Below are positions 13,175 to 19,395 of a DNA stretch of 19,519 nucleotides, piece by piece (within the stretch, counting starts at the first letter, position 1; each line of letters opens with the position of its first letter). Below the pieces are notes generated by a model. It searched no databases. It was not told the DNA's origin and was given only the letters and a program-made list of their open reading frames with translations. This DNA is from CALBGR01 sp964499935 (lineage in GTDB: Bacteria; Patescibacteriota; Saccharimonadia; Saccharimonadales; UBA4665), in contig CAZCMS010000010.1 in the NCBI GenBank assembly GCA_964499935.1, positions 1 to 19,519 on the forward strand. The letters are read 5' to 3'. The position numbers and the translations under genes are program-made.

Positions 13175-14379
13175 CCAAGGGTCAGCCCAACCAAGCCCAA
13201 ATCGCCGCAATGAACATGATGGCCCGTCAGGCCATTGTTGATAGCGGCCTGAAGCGAACCCAGCTTCTCACTTCGGGAAGCTTCAGCGCTGCAACGCAGC
13301 CTGTCGTCCAGTTCGCGCCGCGCAACGTGGGTCTGATCCTGGGTTTCCTGGTGCAGGTTTCGGCCAACGTGGCAGTTGCGGGCGGTGGCACGCCGCTGAC
13401 GCTCACCCCCTGGGGCGCGTCGAACCTCCTCAACCAAATCCGTTACGACGACCTGACGAACAACACCCGCATCCAGACGACCGGCTGGCACATCAACACC
13501 ATCAACACCGTTCGCGGCGGCATCCCGTATCTCGCTGTCGATGCGCTCGCCAACGTCGGCGGCGCGGCCTATCCGGTGTCGTATGGCTCCTGGTATCCGA
13601 CGCTCGTTTCGGCCGCTGCAACCATCGCGGCGGGCGCGAACAGCGACGTGAACATGACCTACTTCGTCCCGCTCGCCTACTCCGATCAGGACTTGCGCGG
13701 CGCAGTGTTCTGCAACGTGGTCAACGCCACGCAAAACCTGCAATTCACGCTGAACCAACAGGCTGTCGGTGCTCGCACCCCGACGAACTGGCATGGTTCG
13801 GTCTACTGCACCGCAGATGGCACGACGCCGCCTGCTGGCGTCACGGTCGGCAACTTCACGATTTACGTGTGGCAGGTCTATTACGACCAACTGCCTCTCG
13901 GGCCGAATGGCTACCTCCTGCCGCAACTCGACATTCAGACCGTGTACGACATTAAAAACTCGTCCATGGCAGGGCCGACGAACGGGCAGGATTATCCGAT
14001 CCCGTATTCCAACTATCGCGACTTCCTTGCGACGGTTGTTACCTACGTCAACCGCGTGGACACGGCCGGCGCGTTCGCGACCGAGGCCGACTTCAATTAC
14101 GTCGCCATGCGCGCCGCGAACTACACGGAAATGTTCAACGTCCCGATCCGCGTTACCTCGACGTGGGCAAGGGCGACGCTGGGTCTCGATTTCCCGCGCG
14201 GCTCGATTTACATTCCGTCGCGCTCACGGCCGGTCGCAACGATCCAGTTCGGCAACATCGACGTGATCTTGAACGTCAACAACGTCCAGGCTGGCGCGTT
14301 CGTCGGCCTGGGCTTTGAAGCCTTCTCGCTGCAAAACGTGGTCGGTCAGGCGCAATCGCTGCCGGGCGGCGTCGCGTAA
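13171..14379 (+). CDS. Major capsid protein, double jelly roll, P3-like (402 aa)
   Basis: Clear similarity to PRD1 P3 (395 aa) is visible along the whole length: RNVGLILGFLVQVSA (P3: ANVGIVKGFLVKVTA), TTGWHINTINTVRGGIPY (TSGWHLHFVNTAKQGAPF), VPLAYSDQDLRGAVFCNV (VPLAYSETDLTGAVLANV), DQLPLGPNGYLLPQLD (DQLPVGQNGYILPLID) and DFPRGSIY (DFPKGVYY). Two fused jelly rolls form trimers that tile the icosahedral shell over the internal membrane. The N-terminal helix (QAQIAAMNMMARQAI) matches the P3 helix that contacts the membrane. I chose the ATG at 13171, which overlaps the upstream stop as ATGA. Codon use is clearly C/G-biased at third positions, as expected for a highly expressed gene. Confidence 0.96.
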   Translation: MTKGQPNQAQIAAMNMMARQAIVDSGLKRTQLLTSGSFSAATQPVVQFAPRNVGLILGFLVQVSANVAVAGGGTPLTLTPWGASNLLNQIRYDDLTNNTRIQTTGWHINTINTVRGGIPYLAVDALANVGGAAYPVSYGSWYPTLVSAAATIAAGANSDVNMTYFVPLAYSDQDLRGAVFCNVVNATQNLQFTLNQQAVGARTPTNWHGSVYCTADGTTPPAGVTVGNFTIYVWQVYYDQLPLGPNGYLLPQLDIQTVYDIKNSSMAGPTNGQDYPIPYSNYRDFLATVVTYVNRVDTAGAFATEADFNYVAMRAANYTEMFNVPIRVTSTWARATLGLDFPRGSIYIPSRSRPVATIQFGNIDVILNVNNVQAGAFVGLGFEAFSLQNVVGQAQSLPGGVA

Positions 14380-14410
14380 TCCAGCTAGGCGGCTGGGGCT
14401 GCTGAAGGGC

Positions 14411-14448
14411 GGCAGGTCATCAGGTTTGAGGGAATTTGATGGCCTGCC
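14411..14448 (+). promoter_or_regulatory. Hairpin after the capsid gene
   Basis: GGCAGGTCATCA (14411-14422) pairs with TGATGGCCTGCC (14437-14448), 12 pairs including one G-U, around a 14-base loop. There is no T-run after it, so it is more likely an RNA-stabilising or partial terminator structure setting capsid mRNA level than a full terminator. It hides the ATG at 14439. The 95 bases from 14380 to 14474 hold nothing else. Confidence 0.5.
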
Positions 14449-14474
14449 AGTCCTGCGAAGAAAGAAGGCGGATC

Positions 14475-14618
14475 ATGAACACCTGGATCGACAACGTCAC
14501 GGACTGGATCAAACACCCATTCCGGCCCGATATGAATGTCGGCGGCTGGTTCGCCTTCCTTGGACTTGTCATCGCCCTGCTTTCCCTCTGGGGCTGGTTT
14601 CTTTCCCGGCTGCGCTAG
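14475..14618 (+). CDS. Small membrane protein after the capsid gene (47 aa)
   Basis: A 47-residue protein, MNTWIDNVTDWIKHPFRPDM onward, with an amphipathic N-terminus and a C-terminal membrane helix (residues 23-43: GGWFAFLGLVIALLSLWGWFL). I prefer the ATG at 14475 (AAGGCGG upstream). An ATG at 14439 with GAGGGA upstream would add 12 residues with two cysteines, but it lies inside a hairpin stem. Probably a protein of the internal virion membrane. Confidence 0.65.
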   Translation: MNTWIDNVTDWIKHPFRPDMNVGGWFAFLGLVIALLSLWGWFLSRLR

Positions 14619-14640
14619 CAGCCTAATAGGAGGTAGGACT

Positions 14641-14745
14641 ATGAAAGTTTTCGGCTTCCCGCTCGTGGCGCTTCTGATCGGCGCGGCTGTCGGCTACGTT
14701 GTCGCCGCGCGCTTCAACGTGAAAATTCCGGTGCTCGCACCCTAA
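14641..14745 (+). CDS. Very small membrane protein (34 aa)
   Basis: A 34-residue frame, MKVFGFPLVALLIGAAVGYV onward, nearly all one membrane helix with a short basic tail. A strong ribosome binding site (AGGAGGT, six bases before the ATG) shows that it is translated. Probably virion membrane-associated. Confidence 0.7.
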   Translation: MKVFGFPLVALLIGAAVGYVVAARFNVKIPVLAP

Positions 14746-14761
14746 ACTGAGGCTTCCGGCC

Positions 14762-14926
14762 ATGGGCAACCCTTGGGGCAGAGTGGGAGCGGCGATTGTT
14801 ATCGCCTATCTCATATTTACGACCATCAAGGGGAACCTTCGCGCATGGCTGGAAATCATCGGCCTTAAGCCGCCCTCGACGGGCGCGGCTGGGCCAAGCG
14901 GCGTTATGTTGAGAGGCCGGAACTAA
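14762..14926 (+). CDS. Small membrane protein (54 aa)
   Basis: A 54-residue frame, MGNPWGRVGAAIVIAYLIFT onward, with one membrane helix (residues 8-22), a second amphipathic helix (LRAWLEIIGL) and a Gly/Pro-rich tail. GAGG lies upstream and the stop overlaps the next ATG as TAATG. It sits in the run of membrane genes after the capsid gene, where PRD1 has its own set (XVIII, XXXII, XXXIV and others). Confidence 0.65.
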   Translation: MGNPWGRVGAAIVIAYLIFTTIKGNLRAWLEIIGLKPPSTGAAGPSGVMLRGRN

Positions 14927-15198
14927 TGCCTATCGTCTTGATCCTTGTTGGGTTCGCGCTGCTAGGCGCGGTCCTGCGTGGCCAGGAGGAAAGGCTTTTT
15001 GAAGTCCTGAAAGACGACTTCACCGGCCAGAACAATTTCGTGGCGTGGCTGATGGCGCTGATTATCCTTGGCGTTATCGGCGCTTCGTGGGAAGCTGCGA
15101 GGCCGGTTACTGAGGGCTTTATCGTCCTGGTCATTGTCGCGCTTCTCGTGTCTCAACAAGGCTTCTGGGAACAACTGAAAAGGCAGGTACTGCAATGA
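14926..15198 (+). CDS. Membrane protein with two or three helices (90 aa)
   Basis: Three hydrophobic stretches: MPIVLILVGFALLGAVL (1-17), VAWLMALIILGVIGASW (39-55) and GFIVLVIVALLVSQQGF (64-80), with a charged loop between the first two. No family is recognised. PRD1 P18, a DNA-delivery membrane protein, is of similar size, but I see no sequence match. The TGA overlaps the next start as ATGA. Confidence 0.7.
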   Translation: MPIVLILVGFALLGAVLRGQEERLFEVLKDDFTGQNNFVAWLMALIILGVIGASWEAARPVTEGFIVLVIVALLVSQQGFWEQLKRQVLQ

Positions 15199-15389
15199 AT
15201 ATCGCAAAAGAGGGCTTCGCCCTTCTCGCGCTCCTGGTCACGGCGGCGATTATCGCGATGTTCATCGCGCGGCCGAAGATCATCACGGATACGTTCTCCG
15301 GCTTCAGCGGAGCGCTTGGCGTGGCTATCTCGCCCGTTACCGGCGCGAGCGGCTACGGCAACTTCGGAACGGGCACGCGCGCTTTCTAA
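15195..15389 (+). CDS. Small membrane protein (64 aa)
   Basis: A 64-residue protein, MNIAKEGFALLALLVTAAII onward. One membrane helix (residues 6-25) is followed by RPKIITDTFSGFSGALGVAI and a Gly-rich tail (GASGYGNFGTGTRAF). The Gly/aromatic tail resembles those of neighbouring proteins and may reach into the virion. Function unknown. Confidence 0.65.
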   Translation: MNIAKEGFALLALLVTAAIIAMFIARPKIITDTFSGFSGALGVAISPVTGASGYGNFGTGTRAF

Positions 15390-15414
15390 TCAGCCCCACA
15401 AGGAGGCTCGCACT

Positions 15415-15804
15415 ATGCCGCAGATGGAAGGATACTTCATTCCGCAGGTCTGGGCGCGTCCGCGCCCGGCGACCTTTGGACAAGCCATCGCTGCGGTCCT
15501 GGGCCTGGGCGGGGGCGATAGCTCGCACCTGTTCAAGCGCCAGCCCGAGCCCGGTGCAGGCGCATGGGCGCTTCTTCCGACTTCGGCCAAGATGGCCTAT
15601 TCGCTCGCCGGTCCTGGTTACATCGTCCAGGGCAACGGCGCGTCGCAGATCATGTCAGGGCCGCAAGTCACCTGGAGCCGCGCGCAAATCGCGACGGGTC
15701 AGGACGGGCAAGTCTATGGCGGCGGCTACCAGCAGGGCCTGATTGACTATCAGGCGTACATCATGGGCCATGAGGGCCAGCCGCCTCAAAACATTCGGGG
15801 ATAA
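15415..15804 (+). CDS. Hypothetical virion-region protein (129 aa)
   Basis: Unrecognised 129-residue protein with no membrane helix, rich in Gly, Gln, Pro and aromatic residues (MPQMEGYFIPQVWARPRP, then YGGGYQQGLIDYQAYIMGHE). AGGAGG lies eight bases before the ATG, so expression is probably strong. The position among membrane genes suggests a membrane-associated structural protein. Confidence 0.65.
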   Translation: MPQMEGYFIPQVWARPRPATFGQAIAAVLGLGGGDSSHLFKRQPEPGAGAWALLPTSAKMAYSLAGPGYIVQGNGASQIMSGPQVTWSRAQIATGQDGQVYGGGYQQGLIDYQAYIMGHEGQPPQNIRG

Positions 15805-15810
15805 TCGCCC

Positions 15811-16656
15811 ATGGCAAAGCTCGCCATTTTCAAGAACAAGAAACTCCGGCCCTGGTTGATCGGTGGCATGGTTCTTGTCGGCGCGCTTGTCCTGTTCGTG
15901 ATGATGCGGAACAAGGGCGGCGACGCTTCGTCGGGCTCCTACGTTTCGGCGGGCGGGCAAAGCGAACAGCTTCAAATGGCTGCGCTCCAGGTCGGCGCTC
16001 AGAACACGCAGGCCCAACTGCAAGCAAACGTCGCCATGGCACAGCTTGCCGTCGAGGGTGAGAACTATCGCTATGGGCAAGACACCGGCCTTGCTATCGC
16101 CGCGCTCGATGCGCAGACCGCGCAATACCTCGCCGCGTCTCAAACCTCTATCCAGATGGCGGGCATTCAGGCGCAAACCGAAATTGCCCGCGCTCAGGAG
16201 GGCACGGCGCAAATGGGCATTGCAGCGCAAGCCAGCGTGCAGCAGGCGGGTATTCTGTCGCAACAGAACATTGCGCAATATCAGTATCAATTCATGACTG
16301 AGCAGGAGCGGCAGGAAACCGCGCGGGTTGGCATTCAGTCCAAGGCCGCTACCAAGCAATCGAAAAATTCCATGCTCGGGAGCCTGTTCGGCGCTGTCGG
16401 GGCAGTCGCCGGTATCTTTTCCGATGTGCAGAAGAAAGAAGCTATCGCGTGGACCGGCGAGACTTCTTCGCGCAATCCGGGCGGACGCGGCTTTGATGTG
16501 TATGGCCGCTATACCTGGACCTATCACGGTGATTACAGCGGCGGCAGGTTCGCGGGCGTGATCGCTCAGGAAGCACGCCGCGTCGCGCCGAATGCAATCA
16601 TTGCAGGTCGGGATAGCCGGTTCCTCGCTGTCGAATACGGAGCATTGCCGGGATGA
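15811..16656 (+). CDS. Membrane-anchored helical protein with S74-chaperone-like C-terminus (281 aa)
   Basis: Residues 14-32 are a membrane helix after a basic start (KNKKLRPWLIGGMVLVGALV). Residues 45-180 are a long Gln/Ala-rich helical stalk with repeated phrases (QAQTEIARAQ, MGIAAQASVQQAGIL). The C-terminus from about residue 204 reads FSDVQKKEAI, then FAGVIAQEARRVAPNAII and FLAVEYGAL, which matches the Peptidase_S74 intramolecular chaperone pattern (SD..LK..I, GVIAQE...P, V.Y..L). Such domains help trimers fold and then cut themselves off. On a membrane-bound stalk this is unusual. The catalytic Ser-Asp pair is present; the lysine position is less certain. Confidence 0.6.
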   Translation: MAKLAIFKNKKLRPWLIGGMVLVGALVLFVMMRNKGGDASSGSYVSAGGQSEQLQMAALQVGAQNTQAQLQANVAMAQLAVEGENYRYGQDTGLAIAALDAQTAQYLAASQTSIQMAGIQAQTEIARAQEGTAQMGIAAQASVQQAGILSQQNIAQYQYQFMTEQERQETARVGIQSKAATKQSKNSMLGSLFGAVGAVAGIFSDVQKKEAIAWTGETSSRNPGGRGFDVYGRYTWTYHGDYSGGRFAGVIAQEARRVAPNAIIAGRDSRFLAVEYGALPG

Positions 16657-17015
16657 GTACGGAAAAGCTCACGTTATACGCAGCGCTTGGTGCCCTCATT
16701 GTCGGGGTTCTGTCGGCGCTGCTTCAGCATCGCCAAACCGCTGTAGCGACCGGCGATAGCTCGCCGCTGACAATGGGCGACACGAACACCTCGTTTAATT
16801 ACAACCCCGGCTCGCGAAACATCAGCCTGGGCGGGGGCGGCGCTGACACGCGCGGCCTGAGCGCCTGCGGTTGTGGCGGCTCCTATGGCGACTTCGCAGT
16901 CCCGAAACTCAACCCTATCTTTGGGGAGACGCAGCGTATGCTCCCCTATACACAGAAGCCGCAGCCTGCTAGCGTCCTGCCCGTCAGCCTCATTGGAAAC
17001 GGAGCCGCGATATGA
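16653..17015 (+). CDS. Membrane-anchored protein with Cys-rich patch (120 aa)
   Basis: Residues 6-25 are a membrane helix (LTLYAALGALIVGVLSALLQ). The rest is predicted to lie on one side, Gly/Asn/Ser-rich, with SACGCGGSYGDF in the middle, a CxC pair that could bind metal or form a disulphide. The proline-rich end is PYTQKPQPASVLPVS. Overlaps both neighbours by ATGA. No family is recognised. Confidence 0.65.
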   Translation: MSTEKLTLYAALGALIVGVLSALLQHRQTAVATGDSSPLTMGDTNTSFNYNPGSRNISLGGGGADTRGLSACGCGGSYGDFAVPKLNPIFGETQRMLPYTQKPQPASVLPVSLIGNGAAI

Positions 17016-17284
17016 TCGTAATCGGCCAGGTTATCGGCTTCGATAAGGTCCGCGCACCGCAATCCGATTGGCGCGCGGGCGGGACAAAGCCGGTCGGCGC
17101 GACTGGTTTCTCGCCACAAACGAGCCTGTTCAATCTGCAAACGCGCAACGCCGCGCCTGATGGCTTCCTGCCGCAGAACATCGCGGCGCGCGTGCCGCTG
17201 GGCTGGGCCACGAACCCGCTTCAGAATGCGCGCCCGTCCATTCACCCCGGCAACGGGGTTAGCTCCCGAGGCCAAGCGGTATGA
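17012..17284 (+). CDS. Hypothetical virion-region protein (90 aa)
   Basis: A 90-residue soluble protein, MIVIGQVIGFDKVRAPQSDW onward, Pro/Gly/Asn-rich with little charge, suggesting an extended structural protein. ATGA overlaps at both ends. No family is recognised. Confidence 0.65.
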   Translation: MIVIGQVIGFDKVRAPQSDWRAGGTKPVGATGFSPQTSLFNLQTRNAAPDGFLPQNIAARVPLGWATNPLQNARPSIHPGNGVSSRGQAV

Positions 17285-17628
17285 ACCAGCAAATGAACGG
17301 GATGCAGTGGGCGGCTCAGTTCCAGGCCCCCGGCTTCCGGCCCTGGGGCGGCACGCAGGGCGGTCAACCGCTACTCCCGACAATGGGCGGCTACGGGCAG
17401 ACGCCCAACATGCCGTACATGACGGCCCCAAAATCGAGCATTCGCCCCGCAGGTTACGGGCCGGTTCTGCTCGGGGAGCAAGGCATCAATCTTTCGTTCT
17501 TCCTCGCCAAGCCTATCGGCGGCGCGGGCCGGAACCCGTATGGCGATACGGGACGGCAGGGACGCAGAAACCGCGTTGTGCGGGTCGGCGTTCAAGGCTT
17601 TGACGCAACAGCCCTGAGGGTCAAGTAA
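17281..17628 (+). CDS. Hypothetical virion-region protein (115 aa)
   Basis: A 115-residue protein with a Gly/Gln/Pro/Met-rich first half (MNQQMNGMQWAAQFQAPGFR, GGYGQTPNMPYM) and a basic C-terminal half (GDTGRQGRRNRVVRVGVQGF). No membrane helix. Similar in style to the preceding gene, so probably part of the same internal or membrane-associated structure. Function unknown. Confidence 0.65.
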   Translation: MNQQMNGMQWAAQFQAPGFRPWGGTQGGQPLLPTMGGYGQTPNMPYMTAPKSSIRPAGYGPVLLGEQGINLSFFLAKPIGGAGRNPYGDTGRQGRRNRVVRVGVQGFDATALRVK

Positions 17629-17789
17629 TGGCGACCGCCAAGAAGAAAGCTCCGGCCAAGAAAAAGGCCGCTCCGAAGCCTGCCGCGCCGAAGGCGGAAC
17701 CGCTGCGCTCGTTCGCAGAACTCGGTTCGTCGCTGGCTGGTCATCAACATGGCTCGCACCCTGGACCGGCCCAAGGCTGGGGCGGCTAG
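17628..17789 (+). CDS. Small Lys/Ala/Pro-rich basic protein (53 aa)
   Basis: The N-terminal 23 residues (MATAKKKAPAKKKAAPKPAA and on) resemble histone H1-like or AlgP-like tails that bind DNA without sequence preference. The C-terminus holds a His-rich patch (HQHGSHPGP). The ATG overlaps the previous stop as TAATG. It may neutralise packaged DNA or bind nucleic acid near the membrane; that is inference from composition. Confidence 0.65.
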   Translation: MATAKKKAPAKKKAAPKPAAPKAEPLRSFAELGSSLAGHQHGSHPGPAQGWGG

Positions 17790-17806
17790 CCTGAGAGGGT
17801 TCCTCT

Positions 17807-18208
17807 GTGGCTGGCGAGCTTCAGAAAAAAGGTAGCTGGTCCGACAGTCTGCCATTCGGGCAAGACGTGATCGGCAAGGGCTTCCCGGCTCCCACAGGCG
17901 AGCTTGGGAAGCTCGGTCCATTTGTGGGGACGGAATACAAGATCGACGAAGGCGATAGCGGTTCCGGCAAAGCCGATTGCTCGCCCCTGGACAAATTCCT
18001 TTATGGGTCGGATTGCAAGTTTGACCCGCTTGGCGGCGTCGCTTCGGAAGCAGGCGGGGCGGTTATGGGCATTGCAGGCCCATGGCTGACGAAAGGCGCA
18101 CTTCTAGGGCTTGGCGCGATCCTTCTTATCCTGGGCCTATGGGCATTGCTGCGAAATGGGCCTATAGCACAGGGGTTCAAAGAAGGCATTCGAGAAGCCA
18201 GGGGGTAG
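17807..18208 (+). CDS. Membrane protein with C-terminal helix (133 aa)
   Basis: Starts at GTG 17807, with GAGAGGG upstream. Residues 1-80 are soluble (GSWSDSLPFGQDVIGKGFPA and a cysteine pair in ADCSPLDKFLYGSDC, perhaps a disulphide). Residues 96-115 are a membrane helix (GALLGLGAILLILGLWALL), followed by a basic tail. The cysteine pair would fit a periplasm- or lumen-facing domain. No family is recognised. Confidence 0.65.
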   Translation: MAGELQKKGSWSDSLPFGQDVIGKGFPAPTGELGKLGPFVGTEYKIDEGDSGSGKADCSPLDKFLYGSDCKFDPLGGVASEAGGAVMGIAGPWLTKGALLGLGAILLILGLWALLRNGPIAQGFKEGIREARG

Positions 18209-18209
18209 A

Positions 18210-18377
18210 GTGTTGAATACTGCCGATCCGTTTATTCAGTTTCTGCTGACCACAAACGCCGCTCTACTCGCCGGAATTATCGTAACCATCTGGCGACTTT
18301 CGCTTGACATGGCGACCGTGAAAGCGGACACGAAAAACATCAAACGGCACATCTTTGGGAGCGACGAAAATGGATAA
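18210..18377 (+). CDS. Small membrane protein, possible holin partner (55 aa)
   Basis: A GTG at 18210 and a TTG one codon on are both in frame; GGGGG sits close upstream. The 55-residue product has an N-terminal membrane helix (FLLTTNAALLAGIIVTIW) followed by a charged helix (DMATVKADTKNIKRHIFG). This layout is like the small partner proteins of phage lysis cassettes. It overlaps the holin-like gene by eight bases. Lysis role is inference. Confidence 0.5.
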   Translation: MLNTADPFIQFLLTTNAALLAGIIVTIWRLSLDMATVKADTKNIKRHIFGSDENG

Positions 18378-18564
18378 CCCGGAAAAGCCCGTAACCTCTT
18401 TCGTCGTGAACCGCGCGCAAGAGCCGACGACCTGGGCCGGTCTGGCGCAAATCGCAGTTGGCATCTTTGTTGCTGTGTCCGTAGGTGACATGGCCGGTGT
18501 CGGCGCGGGCGCTGTCTCGCTGGTAACCGGTCTAATTTCGATTTTCGCGAAGCAGCGGAAGTAA
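18370..18564 (+). CDS. Probable holin (64 aa)
   Basis: A 64-residue protein with two short hydrophobic helices, WAGLAQIAVGIFVAVSV (about 22-38) and GVGAGAVSLVTGLISIF (about 43-59), and a basic C-terminus (AKQRK). This matches the size and topology of small two-helix phage holins. PRD1 keeps its lysis genes near the right end too. No lysin is recognised beside it. The terminator follows 36 bases later. Confidence 0.55.
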   Translation: MDNPEKPVTSFVVNRAQEPTTWAGLAQIAVGIFVAVSVGDMAGVGAGAVSLVTGLISIFAKQRK

Positions 18565-18599
18565 TTGAGACGGGGCCTAAGGGCCTCCCTCGTTCCGAG

Positions 18600-18627
18600 C
18601 CCCGACCCTTAAACAAGGTCGGGGTTT
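18600..18627 (+). terminator. Intrinsic terminator after the holin-like gene
   Basis: CCCCGACC (18600-18607) and GGTCGGGG (18617-18624) form a perfect 8-base stem, extended by a G-U and an A-T pair, with a 9-base loop and TTT after it. The T-run is short, so it may be leaky. It ends just before the next gene's ribosome binding site. Confidence 0.7.
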
Positions 18628-18652
18628 CGTGACACAAACAGGAGCATCCCTC

Positions 18653-18937
18653 GTGCTACCGCCTAACGAAGTGAAATACGGGAAAATCGAAGGGGTTGTA
18701 GATCAGCCCCTTGAGCCGCTGCCCGAGGGCGCGGAGTACCCGCACCAGCTTGACAGTTCCTCCGCTGAAGATGGCCCGCCCTCCAGGCTGGAGTTTGAGG
18801 CGTTGAAGCTGCGGGTTGCTGAGTTGGACGATCTGGTTTCAAGACTGTTCGCCGCTTATAACACCACTCAGCAATGGGCAGAAAAGGTCCATAAAGCCCT
18901 GATCGACACAGGCAATTTCGTGGAAGCCAAGTCATGA
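18653..18937 (+). CDS. Hypothetical helical protein (94 aa)
   Basis: The frame is open from GTG 18629, but AGGAG lies eight bases before the GTG at 18653, which I choose. Residues 42-88 form a helical or coiled-coil segment (RLEFEALKLRVAELDDLVSR, then TTQQWAEKVHKALIDTG). Acidic N-terminal part. No family is recognised. The stop overlaps the next ATG as ATGA. Confidence 0.65.
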   Translation: MLPPNEVKYGKIEGVVDQPLEPLPEGAEYPHQLDSSSAEDGPPSRLEFEALKLRVAELDDLVSRLFAAYNTTQQWAEKVHKALIDTGNFVEAKS

Positions 18938-19107
18938 CCCGCATTTCCCTCCGCGCGAAACTTCGTCTCACGACTTCGCAGCTTCCCTATCTCGTCCATT
19001 GCCAGCAGGTTGACGTTCGGCTTGCAGATGGCGTGTGCTTTGCGGCATCGTATCCGCTACACCCGAGCGTGCCAAACCCGCTTAGGCCGGAGTGGGGGTT
19101 AGGGTGA
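18934..19107 (+). CDS. Small hypothetical protein (57 aa)
   Basis: A 57-residue frame, MTRISLRAKLRLTTSQLPYL onward, with ATGA overlap upstream and a GTGA overlap with the next start. It has a basic N-terminus and beta-like VDVRLADGVCFAASYPLHP. No family is recognised. Confidence 0.5.
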   Translation: MTRISLRAKLRLTTSQLPYLVHCQQVDVRLADGVCFAASYPLHPSVPNPLRPEWGLG

Positions 19108-19361
19108 GCGTTCGCTATTGCCTTTGCTGCGGACTTGAGATAAGGGTTTCCGGTGACTGCCCTTGCAGGATCGGGAGAACTCAGAATGTCGTTCTCAGCA
19201 ACTTCGATAAGCGGCGCAAAAGCGTTTCGAGCGGGAAAGACGCTGGAGGCAAACCCATGGGTTGCGGGGAGCAATCAGCATCGGGAATGGGCGAGGGGGT
19301 TCCTGGAGGAACGGGACGGGAAAGCGCCGGTCGCGCTGGTGAGCAGGGGGCAGAGAAGTGA
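19104..19361 (+). CDS. Small Cys-rich Zn-ribbon protein (85 aa)
   Basis: Residues 4-25 read RYCLCCGLEIRVSGDCPCRI, with CxxC and CxC pairs that could bind one zinc. The rest is low-complexity Gly/Ser/Glu, because that DNA encodes the RMF-like protein in another frame (19186-19395). The GTG start overlaps the upstream stop. The N-terminal ribbon is the part likely to be functional. Confidence 0.5.
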   Translation: MSVRYCLCCGLEIRVSGDCPCRIGRTQNVVLSNFDKRRKSVSSGKDAGGKPMGCGEQSASGMGEGVPGGTGRESAGRAGEQGAEK

Positions 19362-19395
19362 AAACCTGGAAAGTAACAGGCCAGAAGTACGGTAG
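19186..19395 (+). CDS. Ribosome modulation factor-like protein (69 aa)
   Basis: GGGAG lies eight bases before the ATG at 19186. Residues 9-42 read AKAFRAGKTLEANPWVAGSN followed by HREWARGFLEER, a good match to the RMF-family pattern (A...G....NP.......W..GF). The left arm has a second copy (3630-3854) and perhaps a third (898-1077). It overlaps the Zn-ribbon gene for 176 bases in another frame and the last gene by 38 bases. The role of phage RMF-like proteins is not established. Confidence 0.65.
   Translation: MSFSATSISGAKAFRAGKTLEANPWVAGSNQHREWARGFLEERDGKAPVALVSRGQRSENLESNRPEVR

Noticed and set aside
12889..13926. Long open frame (345 codons) on the minus strand opposite the capsid gene
   Set aside because: It is the mirror of a secure capsid gene with strong third-position bias, is Arg/Val/Asp-rich and lacks any domain.
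15655..16527. 290-codon minus-strand frame
   Set aside because: Opposite the membrane-stalk gene; Leu/Arg-rich composition typical of an antisense shadow.
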